Below, one piece after another: positions 8,759 to 17,402 of a DNA stretch of 64,000 bases; position 1 is the stretch's first letter; each line of letters begins with the position of its first letter. This stretch comes from Variovorax ginsengisoli. Lineage in GTDB: Bacteria; Pseudomonadota; Gammaproteobacteria; Burkholderiales; Burkholderiaceae_C. The notes below the pieces were generated by a model, which was not told where the DNA came from, did not search any database, and saw only the letters and a program-made list of their open reading frames with translations. Both the position numbers and the translations under genes were made by a program. The stretch lies in assembly GCF_006438845.1 (NCBI RefSeq), contig NZ_RCZJ01000001.1, forward strand, positions 1,116,001 to 1,180,000. Reading direction: 5' to 3'.

Positions 8759-11302
8759 ATGCGCGCCCTGCTCCTCACCTTCTCCTGGCAGGAACTCCGC
8801 CACCACCCGTGGCGCAACGCGGCCGCCGTGGTGGCGGTGATGCTGGGCGTGGCGCTGGCGTTCTCGGTGCACCTGATCAACGCGTCGGCGCTCGACGAAT
8901 TCTCCAGCGCGGTGCGCTCGGTCAATGGCCAGCCCGACCTCGAACTGCGCGCTGCGCAAGGCAGCTTCGACGAGGCGCTCTTCGCGCGCGTGGCGACGCA
9001 TCCGCAGGTCGCACTGGCGAGCCCGATCGTGGAGATCGCCGCCAGCGCCGTCGTCGATGGCACGCGCCTGCCCTTGCGCATCGTGGGTGTCGATGCGCTC
9101 GCGCTGCCCACGCTCGCGCCGGCGCTGATGCCCGTGCCAGCCGAAGGCGCGGCGCGCTTCGCCCTGTTCGCGCCCGACCAACTGTTTCTCAATGCGGCCG
9201 CGCGCACCGCGCTCGGCGACCACGCACAGCTCGACATGCAGGTCGGCACCCAGCGCCATCGCCTGCAGATCGCCGGCAGCGTGGCGGCCGGCGGCAGCGC
9301 CTTGGGCGTGATGGACATCGGCGCCGCGCAAGACCGCTTCGGCCGGCGCGGGCAGCTCACGCGGATCGACCTGCGCCTGAAGAGCGGCACCGACCGCGCC
9401 GCCTTCATCCGCGCGCTCGAGGCCACGCCCGGCTGGCCGTCGAACGTGCGCATCGCCGAGCCGGGCGACGCGGCCGAGCGCGTGAGCAACCTCTCGCGTG
9501 CCTACCGCGTCAACCTCACGGTGCTGGCGCTGGTGGCGCTCTTCACCGGGGCCTTCCTGGTGTTCTCGGTGCTGGCGCTCAGCGTCGCCAAGCGGGCGCA
9601 GCAGTTCGCGCTGCTGGGCGTGCTCGGGCTCACGCCGCGCGGCCGGCTGGCGCTGGTGCTGGTCGAGTCGCTGATCCTGGGCGTCGTCGGCAGCGCGGCC
9701 GGCATCGCGCTGGGCACCGGGCTCGCGCTGTTCGCGTTGCGCGTGCTGGGCGGCGACCTGGGCGGCGGCTACTTCGCAGGCGTGGCGCCCACGCTGCAAT
9801 GGCGCCCGACGGCGGCCGCGCTGTACGGCGTGCTGGGCGTGGCCGCGGCGCTGGTCGGCGGCTGGTGGCCGGCGCGGGCGGCGCAGTCGCTGCCCGAGGC
9901 GCAGACGCTCAAGGGCCTGGGCGCGGCACCGGTGCAGCGCGGCGGCCGCCTCGTGCCGCTCGCGCTGCTGGTCGCCGGCGTGCTGCTGGCCAACGCGCCG
10001 CCGCTGTTCGATATCCCGGTCGCCGCGTATTTCTCGGTCGGCTTTCTGCTGGTCGGCGGCATCACTGCACTGCCCTGGCTCATCGCACTGCTCTACGACC
10101 GCATCGCGCCGGCCTTCGCGCAACGCGTGCTGCCGATGCTGGCGATCGAACGCGCGCGGCGCATGCGTGGCACGGCGGCGGTCGCAGTGAGTGGCGTGGT
10201 TGCAAGCCTGAGCCTGGCGGTCGCGCTGACGGTGATGGTCGCGAGCTTCCGCGACTCCGTCACGCGCTGGCTCGACGTGGTGCTGCCCGCCGACCTGTAC
10301 CTGCGCGTGGCCGGCGCCACCGCGGCCGACGATGCGGCCTTCACCCCCGCCTTCGTGCAGCGCCTGGCGCAACTGCCCGGCGTGGCGCGCACCGGCACGC
10401 AACGCCTGCGCCCGCTGCTGCTCGACCCGGCACGGCCCGCCGTGACGCTGATCTCGCGCGGCCTGGAAGACGGTGCCGCGCAGACGCTGCCGCTGGTCGG
10501 CGCGGCGCTGCCGGTGCCCGCCGGCCAGATCGGCATCTACGTGAGCGAGGCGATGGTCGACCTCTACGGTGCGCGGCCGGGCACGGCGTTCGCGCCGCTG
10601 GCGCAGGCGCTGGGCACCGGCACTTCGGCGGCACCGACCTTCTTCGTGGCCGGCGTGTGGCGCGACTACGTGCGGCAGTTCGGCGCGATCACGCTGGACG
10701 CGCGGGACTTCGAGCGCCTCACCGGCGACCGCGGCGCCAGCGACGTGTCGTTGTGGCTGGCCGATGGCGCGTCCGACAGCGAAGTGCAAGCCGCCGTGCG
10801 CACGCTCGCGGCCGACGAGCCCGGCCTGGCCGATGCGCTGGAGCTGGCGTCGGTCGGGCAGATCCGCGCCAACTCGTTGCGCATCTTCGACCGCAGCTTC
10901 GCCGTGACCTACTGGCTGCAGGCGGTGGCGATCGCCATCGGGCTGTTCGGCGTGGCCGCCAGCTTCAGCGCTCAGGTGCTGGCGCGCCGCAAGGAGTTCG
11001 GCCTGATGGCGCACCTCGGCTTCACCCGCCGCCAGGTACTTAGCGTGGTCGCCGGCGAAGGCGCGGCGTGGACCGCCATCGGCGCGGTCGCTGGGCTGGT
11101 GCTCGGTCTCGCGGTGTCGGTGGTGCTGGTGAAGGTGGTCAACCCGCAGAGCTTCCACTGGACCATGGACCTGCTCGTGCCGTGGTTGCGGCTCGCGGCC
11201 CTGTGCGCGGCGGTGGTGGCGGCGGGCACGCTCACCGCGTGGCTCGCGGGTCGCGCCGCCGCAGGTCGAGATGCCGTGCTGGCGGTGAAAGAGGACTGGT
11301 GA
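8759..11302 (+). CDS. ABC transporter permease, large FtsX type (AttF/YbbP-like)
   Basis: An 847-residue membrane protein with an N-terminal helix (about residues 18-40), a large periplasmic domain, a three-to-four-helix FtsX block around residues 255-390, more membrane segments near 400-450, a second periplasmic domain and a final FtsX block (about 715-840). This duplicated layout is that of YbbP/AttF permeases, which work with a LolD-like ATPase in moving hydrophobic or envelope substrates. The TGA at 11300-11302 lies 10 bp before dsdA. The ATPase partner is probably the gene at 6236, though two antisense genes intervene. RGR-rich reading frames on the opposite strand are shadows. Confidence 0.88.
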   Translation: MRALLLTFSWQELRHHPWRNAAAVVAVMLGVALAFSVHLINASALDEFSSAVRSVNGQPDLELRAAQGSFDEALFARVATHPQVALASPIVEIAASAVVDGTRLPLRIVGVDALALPTLAPALMPVPAEGAARFALFAPDQLFLNAAARTALGDHAQLDMQVGTQRHRLQIAGSVAAGGSALGVMDIGAAQDRFGRRGQLTRIDLRLKSGTDRAAFIRALEATPGWPSNVRIAEPGDAAERVSNLSRAYRVNLTVLALVALFTGAFLVFSVLALSVAKRAQQFALLGVLGLTPRGRLALVLVESLILGVVGSAAGIALGTGLALFALRVLGGDLGGGYFAGVAPTLQWRPTAAALYGVLGVAAALVGGWWPARAAQSLPEAQTLKGLGAAPVQRGGRLVPLALLVAGVLLANAPPLFDIPVAAYFSVGFLLVGGITALPWLIALLYDRIAPAFAQRVLPMLAIERARRMRGTAAVAVSGVVASLSLAVALTVMVASFRDSVTRWLDVVLPADLYLRVAGATAADDAAFTPAFVQRLAQLPGVARTGTQRLRPLLLDPARPAVTLISRGLEDGAAQTLPLVGAALPVPAGQIGIYVSEAMVDLYGARPGTAFAPLAQALGTGTSAAPTFFVAGVWRDYVRQFGAITLDARDFERLTGDRGASDVSLWLADGASDSEVQAAVRTLAADEPGLADALELASVGQIRANSLRIFDRSFAVTYWLQAVAIAIGLFGVAASFSAQVLARRKEFGLMAHLGFTRRQVLSVVAGEGAAWTAIGAVAGLVLGLAVSVVLVKVVNPQSFHWTMDLLVPWLRLAALCAAVVAAGTLTAWLAGRAAAGRDAVLAVKEDW

Positions 11303-11312
11303 GGTGGATCCC

Positions 11313-12671
11313 ATGACGAACGACGACATCGCCGGCCGCAGTGCTGCGGCCTGGCGCGCGGAGATCCCGCTGATCGACACGCTCTCGGCGCTCGAGCAGA
11401 CGAGCTGGTTCAACCCCGGCATCGCACTGGCGTCGGAAGCGCTGCGCGACGTCGGCCTCGGCGCCGACGACGTGGCCGCGGCCAGCGCCCGGCTCGACCG
11501 CTTCGCGCCCTGGATCGCGCGCGTGTTTCCGCAGACGCAGGCGGCCGGCGGACTCATCGAATCCGGCATCGTCGCCATGCCCGCGCTGCAGGCGGCGCTG
11601 TGCCGCGAAGCCGGCATCTCGCCTCTCGGGGCGCTGTGGCTCAAGCAGGACAGCCACCTCCCGATCTCGGGTTCGATCAAGGCGCGCGGCGGCTTCTACG
11701 AAGTGCTGGCTCACGCCGAGCGCCTGGCCGTCGGCGCCGGCCTGCTGCGCGAGGACGAAGACCACGCCCGACTCGACAGCGACGCCTTCCGCGCCTTCTT
11801 CGGGCGGCACCGCATCGCCGTCGGCTCGACCGGGAACCTCGGCCTGTCGATCGGCCTGATGGGCGCGAAGCTGGGCTTCGATGTCACGGTCCACATGTCG
11901 GCGGACGCGCGCGCCTGGAAGAAGGCGCGGCTGCGCGCGAACGGCGTGCGCGTGGTCGAATACGCGAGCGACTACAGCGCCGCAGTGACCGAAGGGCGAC
12001 GACAGGCCGAGGCCGACCCGCAGTGCCACTTCGTTGACGACGAGAACTCGACCGACCTGTTCCTCGGCTATGCGGTGGCGGCTGAACGGGTGAAGGCGCA
12101 GCTCGACGCCGAGCACATCGCCGTCGACGCGGCGCACCCGCTCTTCGTCTACCTGCCCTGCGGCGTCGGCGGCGGGCCGGGTGGCGTGGCCTTCGGCCTG
12201 AAGTTCGTCTTCGGCGACGCGGTGCACTGCGTCTTCGCGGAGCCGACCCACGCGCCTTGCATGCTGCTGGGCGTGCGCACCGGCCTGCACGACGCGGTGT
12301 CGGTGCAGGACTTCGGCATCGACGGCACGACCGCCGCCGACGGCCTGGCGGTGGGCCGCGCGTCGGGCTTCGTCGGGCGTGCGATGCAACGTCTGATCGA
12401 CGGCTACATCACCGTGAGCGACGACACGCTGTTCCACCATGTCGCCCAACTCGACGCGTTGGAGGGCCTGCGCCTGGAGCCGTCGGCCGTGGCCGGTGTG
12501 CCCGGCATGGTGCGGGTGTTGACCGAATCGCAGGGCTACCGCGCGCGCATGGGCTTCGACGACAGCGCGCTCGCGCGGGCCACGCACCTGGTCTGGGCGA
12601 CCGGCGGCAGCATGGTGCCGGATGACGAGATGGCGACTTATCTTGCGCGTGGCCGCGCGCTGCTGCGATGA
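11313..12671 (+). CDS. dsdA: D-serine ammonia-lyase (D-serine dehydratase)
   Basis: A 452-residue PLP enzyme that converts D-serine to pyruvate and ammonia. The PLP lysine is in [13 protein letters not shown] (about residue 121, close to Lys118 in the E. coli enzyme), [11 protein letters not shown] forms the substrate loop and [11 protein letters not shown] (about residue 285) the phosphate-binding glycines. I chose ATG 11313 because GAGGTG (11301-11306) sits at good distance; a GTG at 11304 would add three residues. It is wedged between the permease and the lipocalin-like gene of the presumed Att-type transporter; no dsdC regulator or dsdX permease is adjacent. Confidence 0.93.
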   Translation: MTNDDIAGRSAAAWRAEIPLIDTLSALEQTSWFNPGIALASEALRDVGLGADDVAAASARLDRFAPWIARVFPQTQAAGGLIESGIVAMPALQAALCREAGISPLGALWLKQDSHLPISGSIKARGGFYEVLAHAERLAVGAGLLREDEDHARLDSDAFRAFFGRHRIAVGSTGNLGLSIGLMGAKLGFDVTVHMSADARAWKKARLRANGVRVVEYASDYSAAVTEGRRQAEADPQCHFVDDENSTDLFLGYAVAAERVKAQLDAEHIAVDAAHPLFVYLPCGVGGGPGGVAFGLKFVFGDAVHCVFAEPTHAPCMLLGVRTGLHDAVSVQDFGIDGTTAADGLAVGRASGFVGRAMQRLIDGYITVSDDTLFHHVAQLDALEGLRLEPSAVAGVPGMVRVLTESQGYRARMGFDDSALARATHLVWATGGSMVPDDEMATYLARGRALLR

Positions 12672-12675
12672 GCCC

Positions 12676-13770
12676 ATGAGCCCGATGAACGCGAGTAGCC
12701 CCATGCACCCGATCGGCGCGACCCTGCGCCGCCGCCCCCTGTTGCTCGCACTGCTGGCAGCGCCACTGACGGCCTGGGCGCTGCCGCCGCGCACGCTGCA
12801 GTTTCCGCGCGACTTCGGCAGCCATCCCGACCTGCGCACCGAGTGGTGGTACATCACCGGCCATGCACGCTCGGGCGCGCGCGAGTTCGGTTTTCAACTG
12901 ACTTTTTTCCGCTCGCGCGTGGATGCGACGCAAGCCATGCAGTCGGCCTTCGCGGCCAAGCAGCTGGTGTTCGCGCATGCGGCGGTCACCGACCTGCAGG
13001 GCCGTCGGCTGCTGCATGACCAGCGCATCGCACGCGCCGGCTTCGGTGTGGCCGAGGCCAGCGAAACCGACACCGCCGTGCGCCTGCGCGACTGGAGTCT
13101 GGTGCGTGCCGCCAACGGCGGCTACCAGGCCCGCCTGCCGGCTGCCGACTTCGCGCTGGCGCTCGATTTCACGCCGACACAGCCGGTGCTTCTGCAGGGC
13201 AACGCCGGACTGTCGCGCAAGGGGCCGCAGCCCGAGCAGGCGAGCTACTACTACAGCGAACCGCAACTCGCCACGCGCGGTCGCCTCACCGTGCAAGGCC
13301 AGGGCTTCGACGTCGAAGGCACAGCCTGGCTCGACCATGAATGGAGCGAGGCGCTGCTGCACCCCGAGGCCGTGGGCTGGGACTGGATCGGTATGAACCT
13401 CGACGACGGCAGCGCGCTCACCGCGTTCCACCTGCGCCGCGCCGACGGCAGCGCGCTGTGGAGCGGCGGCTCGTGGCGCCCGCGCGGCGCCGAGGCACGC
13501 AGCTTCGGCGGCGACACAGTGCATTTCGAAGTTGAGCGGCGCTGGACCAGTCCGCGCACCAAGGCTGCCTACCCGACACAGTGGCGCATCGATACGCCGG
13601 CGGGACGCTTCACGGTGCGCGCCCTGCTCGACGACCAGGAACTCGACAGCCGCGGCTCGACCGGCGCGGTGTACTGGGAAGGGCTGAGCGAACTGCTCGA
13701 TGCGCGCGGGCAGCGTGTCGGTCGCGGGTATCTAGAGATGACGGGGTACGCGGGGAAGCTGCAGATGTGA
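12676..13770 (+). CDS. Exported lipocalin-like protein (AttH/CrtC, COG5621 type)
   Basis: About 364 residues: a signal sequence (twin Arg RRR before a hydrophobic stretch ending AWA, possibly Tat) and a two-domain lipocalin-like fold. Signatures are TEWWYITG (about residue 55), GTAWLDHEWS and WDWIGMNLDDGSALTAFHLR. The family is often labelled carotenoid 1,2-hydratase, predicted secreted hydrolase or AttH; neighbours with the same fold are periplasmic partners of AttEFG transporters, which is what I infer here, rather than carotenoid chemistry (no crt genes). Possible starts are 12676, 12685 and 12703; all keep the signal sequence. Confidence 0.85.
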   Translation: MSPMNASSPMHPIGATLRRRPLLLALLAAPLTAWALPPRTLQFPRDFGSHPDLRTEWWYITGHARSGAREFGFQLTFFRSRVDATQAMQSAFAAKQLVFAHAAVTDLQGRRLLHDQRIARAGFGVAEASETDTAVRLRDWSLVRAANGGYQARLPAADFALALDFTPTQPVLLQGNAGLSRKGPQPEQASYYYSEPQLATRGRLTVQGQGFDVEGTAWLDHEWSEALLHPEAVGWDWIGMNLDDGSALTAFHLRRADGSALWSGGSWRPRGAEARSFGGDTVHFEVERRWTSPRTKAAYPTQWRIDTPAGRFTVRALLDDQELDSRGSTGAVYWEGLSELLDARGQRVGRGYLEMTGYAGKLQM

Positions 13771-13800
13771 GGCGGGTCGGATGCCCGGACATCTGAACTG

Positions 13801-13842
13801 GGGTTCGGGTTCGGGTTCGGGTTCGGGTTCGGGTTCGGGTTC
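13801..13842. repeat. Seven tandem copies of GGGTTC
   Basis: A perfect hexamer array of seven units, followed by a partial GG. The plus strand carries eight closely spaced runs of two or three G, so it fits a G-quadruplex-forming pattern with three-base loops. It lies 30 bp after the stop of the lipocalin-like gene. Length variation by slippage is likely. Confidence 0.95.
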
Positions 13843-13897
13843 GGAGTTTCGGCGTGCGGGACGGGGCTCATGCCGCCGGGGTGCACTGCTTCGTTCG

Positions 13898-14069
13898 TGT
13901 CCCCCGGCCTGCGGCCTCCTCCTTGACCTCACTGCGCAGTACACCCCACCGGCCTGAGCCCTGGCGACACTGGCGGTTGATCGCGCTGAACGACTCGGTG
14001 AGTCCAGGGCCGAGGGTGGTGGGTGTCCCCTGCAGCGAAGTCAAGGAGGAGGCCGCAGGCCGGGGGACA
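13898..14069. repeat. Long inverted repeat with 30-bp perfect arms
   Basis: The 30 bases 13898-13927 are the exact reverse complement of 14040-14069. The similarity continues inward imperfectly for about 20 more bases per arm (tracts such as CCTTGAC and ACACCC recur), leaving a spacer of roughly 70-110 bp. RNA from either strand would fold into a very stable hairpin. I recall similar elements between genes in Comamonadaceae, so it may belong to a REP-like multicopy family; this cannot be proven from one locus. Confidence 0.9.
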
Positions 14070-14154
14070 TGAGCGGAAGGGGGTACCCGCCGCGCTCGGC
14101 CCCGCAACGCGCGCCACCTGCATCCAAATACTTGAACCCGACGAGGTCCGATCG

Positions 14155-15141
14155 TTACGCCCTCTTCCCGCGCCGCCGATCGATGAACGCGATGATCTCG
14201 CCCATGATCCCTTTGCGGAAGGCCAGCACGCAAATCACGAAGATCAGGCCGGTCACCATGGTCACCGACTCGCCTAGCGTGTTGAACCAGTCCACCGTCG
14301 TGACGCGGGCCAGGAAGTTGCCCAGCTCGCCGATCTTGTTCTCGAGCAGCACCACCACCGCCGATCCGACCAGCGGGCCAGACAGGGTGCCGAGCCCGCC
14401 CACCAGCGTCATCAGGATGACTTGGCCGGACGCCGTCCAGTGCACGTCCGACAGCGTCGCAAAACCCAGCACCAGCGTCTTGAGTGAGCCCGCCAGGCCC
14501 GACAGCGCGGCCGAGATCACGAAGGCCAGCAGCTTGAAGCGGGCCACGTCGTATCCCAGTGACAGCGCACGCGGTTCGTTTTCCTTGATGCCCTTAAGCA
14601 CCTGGCCGAAAGGCGAGTGGATGGTGCGCACGATCAGCAGGAAGGCAACCACCACCACGACCAGCGCCACGTAATACATGGTGAGGTCGTTCGACAGATC
14701 GATCATGCCGAACAGCTTGCCGCGCGGCACGCCCTGCAGGCCGTCCTCGCCACCGGTGAACTTCGCCTGCAGCGCGACGAAGAACATCATCTGCGCCAGC
14801 GCCAGCGTGATCATCGCGAAGTAGATGCCTTGCCGCCGGATCGCGATCGCGCCGAACAGCCAGCCCATCAGCGCGCCAGCGAGCGTGCCGGCCAGCAAGC
14901 CGAGCTCGGGCGTGAGGCCCCACACCTTGATCGCATGGCCCGCCACGTACGCCGAACCGCCTAGAAAGGCGGCATGCCCGAACGACAGCAGGCCGGTGTA
15001 GCCGAGCAACAGGTTGAAGGCCGCGGCGAACAGGGCGAAGCACATCAGCTTCATGACGAACACGGGGTACGCGCCGGCGAACGGTGCGACCAGCAATGCG
15101 ACGAGCAGCAGCAGGTAGATGACAGTGGAAAGCTTCTTCAT
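14155..15141 (-). CDS. livM: Branched-chain amino acid-type ABC permease LivM
   Basis: A 328-residue inner-membrane permease of the LivM type: eight or more hydrophobic helices, the family stretch NLLLGYTGLLSFGHAAFLG (about residues 45-63) and the EAA-like loop ENEPRALSLGYDVARFKL that contacts the ATPase. Last gene of the livG-livF-SBP-SBP-livH-livM operon on the minus strand. Start ATG 15141 lies 10 bp after the livH stop; an upstream in-frame ATG at 15168 lies inside livH and would add a basic nine-residue leader. Confidence 0.92.
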   Translation of the reverse strand: MKKLSTVIYLLLLVALLVAPFAGAYPVFVMKLMCFALFAAAFNLLLGYTGLLSFGHAAFLGGSAYVAGHAIKVWGLTPELGLLAGTLAGALMGWLFGAIAIRRQGIYFAMITLALAQMMFFVALQAKFTGGEDGLQGVPRGKLFGMIDLSNDLTMYYVALVVVVVAFLLIVRTIHSPFGQVLKGIKENEPRALSLGYDVARFKLLAFVISAALSGLAGSLKTLVLGFATLSDVHWTASGQVILMTLVGGLGTLSGPLVGSAVVVLLENKIGELGNFLARVTTVDWFNTLGESVTMVTGLIFVICVLAFRKGIMGEIIAFIDRRRGKRA

Positions 15142-15151
15142 ACCGCGCTTC

Positions 15152-16027
15152 TTATTTCTCTTTGCCAAACAGGCCGGCCGGACGAATCAGCAACACGATG
15201 ACCATGATGACGAACACGACGGTGGAAGACGCCTCCGGGTAGAACACCTTGGTCAGCCCCTCGATCACGCCAAGGCCCAGTCCGGTCAGGATGGCGCCCA
15301 TGATCGAGCCCATACCGCCGATCACGACCACCGCGAACACCACGATGATCAGGTTCTGCCCCATCAGCGGCGACACCTGGATCACCGGTGCCGCCAGCAC
15401 GCCGGCGAAGGCCGCCAGCGCGCAGCCGAAGGCATAGGTCAGCGTGATCATCAGCGGCACGTTGACGCCGAAGGCCTCGACCAGCCGCGGGTTTTCAGTG
15501 CCGGCACGCAGGTAGGCGCCCAGCCGGGTCTTCTCGATCACGAACCAGGTTGCGAAGCAGACCACGAGCGAGGCGACGACCACCCAGGCGCGGTAGTTGG
15601 GCAGCACCATGAAACCGAGATCGGTCGCGCTCGACAGCGCGTCGGGCGCGTCGTAGCCCAAGCCCGACACCCCATACACAGAGCGGAAGACGCCTTCGAT
15701 CAGCAGCGTGAGTCCCAGCGTGAGCAGCAAGCCGTAGAGATGGTCGAGCTTGTAGATCCAGCGCAGCAGCAGCCGCTCGATCAGCACGCCGAACAGCCCC
15801 ACCACCACAGGCGCGACCAGCAGCATCACCCAGTAGCTGATGCCGAAATACTCCATCGCCATCCAGCTGAGCACCGCGCCCAGCATGAACAGCGCACCGT
15901 GCGCGAAGTTGATCACGTTGAGCAGGCCGAAGATCACGGCCAACCCCAAGCTCAGGATCGCGTAGAACGAGCCGTTGACCAGCCCGAGGAGGAGCTGGCT
16001 CAGCAAGGCTGACATGGAGATATTCAT
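15152..16027 (-). CDS. livH: Branched-chain amino acid-type ABC permease LivH
   Basis: A 291-residue inner-membrane permease with about eight helices. N-terminal NGSFYAILSLGLAVIFGLL and VINFAHGALFMLGA are the LivH hallmarks; the coupling loop is TRLGAYLRAGTENPRLVEAFG. It pairs with LivM to form the channel. ATG 16027 is used; ATG 16015 is an alternative. It follows the first-listed binding protein by 135 bp that contain a GC hairpin. Confidence 0.92.
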   Translation of the reverse strand: MNISMSALLSQLLLGLVNGSFYAILSLGLAVIFGLLNVINFAHGALFMLGAVLSWMAMEYFGISYWVMLLVAPVVVGLFGVLIERLLLRWIYKLDHLYGLLLTLGLTLLIEGVFRSVYGVSGLGYDAPDALSSATDLGFMVLPNYRAWVVVASLVVCFATWFVIEKTRLGAYLRAGTENPRLVEAFGVNVPLMITLTYAFGCALAAFAGVLAAPVIQVSPLMGQNLIIVVFAVVVIGGMGSIMGAILTGLGLGVIEGLTKVFYPEASSTVVFVIMVIVLLIRPAGLFGKEK

Positions 16028-16080
16028 GAAGAACGCTTCAACAACGACGATAGGGTTTCAATTCGAGGCGGCCGCCGCGC

Positions 16081-16101
16081 CCGGCCGCCCGAAGCGGCCG
16101 G
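16081..16101. repeat. GC-rich hairpin between binding-protein and permease genes
   Basis: A perfect 8-bp stem (16081-16088 with 16094-16101) and 5-base loop, embedded in other GGCCGC-rich inverted tracts from about 16068. No T-tract follows. In importer operons such structures often protect the upstream binding-protein mRNA and lower permease expression; that function is inferred from its location in the 16028-16162 gap. Confidence 0.6.
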
Positions 16102-16162
16102 CCCGCCGCCGGTAGGGGATTGGCGAAGCGACACGCAGTGCGCGCAGCCTGGGGGCGAGCAA

Positions 16163-17362
16163 CTACTTCCAGAGTGCGCAGCGTGACTCGGCCTTGGTCG
16201 TGTACACGTCCTCGCCCTTCAGCTTCTGCACCACCTTGTAGTAATCCCAAGGCTGCTTCGACTCGGCTGGCGACTTCACTTGCATCAGGTACATGTCGTG
16301 CACGAAGCGGCCATCGGCGCGGACGTAGCCCTTGGCATAAAAGTCGTCGATGGGCGTCTTCTTGATGTACTCCATCACCTTGTCGGCGTCCGTCGTCTTG
16401 GTGGCCTGCAGCGCCTTCAGGTACGTCATCGTCGCCGAATAGTCGGCGGCCTGGATGTCGGTCGGCATGCGCTTGGTCTTGTCGAAGAACTTCTTGCCGA
16501 AGGCACGCGTCTTGTCGTCGAGATTCCAGTCCCAGCTGGTGGTCAGCAGCAGGCCTTCGGTGTTCTTCAGGCCGAGGCTGTGAATATCGGTGACGAACAC
16601 CAACAGCCCGACCATCTTCATCGACTTGGTGATGCCGAATTCGCGCGCCGACTTGATCGAGTTGATGGTGTCGCCGCCCGCGTTGGCCAGCGCCAGCACC
16701 TGCGCCTTGGAGTTCTGCGCTTGGAGAAGGAATGACGAGAAGTCGGAAGTATTGAGGGGTGTCTTGACCGAGCCCACCACCGTGCCGCCCTTCTCCTTCA
16801 CCACCTTGCTGGCGTCGGCTTCGAGCGCATGACCGAAGGCGTAGTCCGCGGTCAGAAAGAACCAGCTCTTGTCGCCGCGGGCGATCACCGCACTGCCCGT
16901 GCCCTTGGCCAGCGCCACGGTGTCGTAAGCGTAGTGCACGGTGTAGGGGCTGCACTGCTCGTTGGTCAGTGCAGAGCTGCCGGCGCCGTTCACCATGAAC
17001 ACGCGCTTCTTCTCCTGAGCCACCTTGGCCATGGCCAGGCCGGTGCCTGAGCTGGTACCGCCGAAAAGCATCGTCAGGCCCTGGGTGTCGATCCACTCGC
17101 GCGCCTTCGACGCCGCGATGTCCGCCTTGTTCTGGTGGTCCGCCGACAGGAGCTCGATCGGCATGCCGTTGACTTTGCCGCCAAAGTCGTCGATCGCCAT
17201 CTGGATCGCCAGCGCGCCGTTCTTGCCTTCCACATCGGCGTAGAGGCTGGACATGTCGGTGATGAAGCCGATCTTCACTTTGTCAGTGGCTTGCGCGTGG
17301 ACCGCGCCCGTCGCGAACGCCACGGCGAGTGATACGGCGGAGAGTGCGATGGCTTTTTTCAT
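16163..17362 (-). CDS. Periplasmic substrate-binding protein, branched-chain type (copy 1)
   Basis: A 399-residue protein with a clear Sec signal peptide (MKKAIALS through HAQA) and the Peripla_BP_6 two-lobed fold. Start of the mature protein VKIGFITDMSSLYADVEG and the final CALWK are shared with the next gene upstream, its close paralogue. The family binds branched-chain amino acids, amides, aromatic acids or similar; sequence alone does not give the ligand. Fourth gene of the liv operon, directly before livH. Confidence 0.9.
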   Translation of the reverse strand: MKKAIALSAVSLAVAFATGAVHAQATDKVKIGFITDMSSLYADVEGKNGALAIQMAIDDFGGKVNGMPIELLSADHQNKADIAASKAREWIDTQGLTMLFGGTSSGTGLAMAKVAQEKKRVFMVNGAGSSALTNEQCSPYTVHYAYDTVALAKGTGSAVIARGDKSWFFLTADYAFGHALEADASKVVKEKGGTVVGSVKTPLNTSDFSSFLLQAQNSKAQVLALANAGGDTINSIKSAREFGITKSMKMVGLLVFVTDIHSLGLKNTEGLLLTTSWDWNLDDKTRAFGKKFFDKTKRMPTDIQAADYSATMTYLKALQATKTTDADKVMEYIKKTPIDDFYAKGYVRADGRFVHDMYLMQVKSPAESKQPWDYYKVVQKLKGEDVYTTKAESRCALWK

Positions 17363-17402
17363 GTCAGGTCCTGGGAAATGGTGGCGGAAGGCGACGGAAG
17401 CT

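Larger units (their letters stand above)
13771..14154. other. Gene-free 384-bp stretch with repeats
   Basis: No convincing gene lies between the lipocalin gene and livM. The stretch holds a (GGGTTC)7 array, a long inverted repeat with 30-bp perfect arms, and GC-rich filler. Open frames crossing it translate to Asn-Pro or Glu-Pro runs from the hexamer array and are not believable as proteins. The two flanking genes converge, so termination signals are expected here; the big hairpin could serve as one. Confidence 0.75.

Noticed and set aside
8693-11680. Very long open frame on the minus strand (about 995 codons) opposite the FtsX-type permease
   Set aside because: Its translation is His/Arg/Gln-rich, of the kind produced by the strand opposite a GC-rich gene, with no family motif; the plus-strand permease is fully convincing.
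13569-13886. Minus-strand frame encoding an Asn-Pro repeat across the hexamer array
   Set aside because: The repeat protein is only the translation of (GGGTTC)7; there is no support for a gene and the rest overlaps the end of the lipocalin gene.
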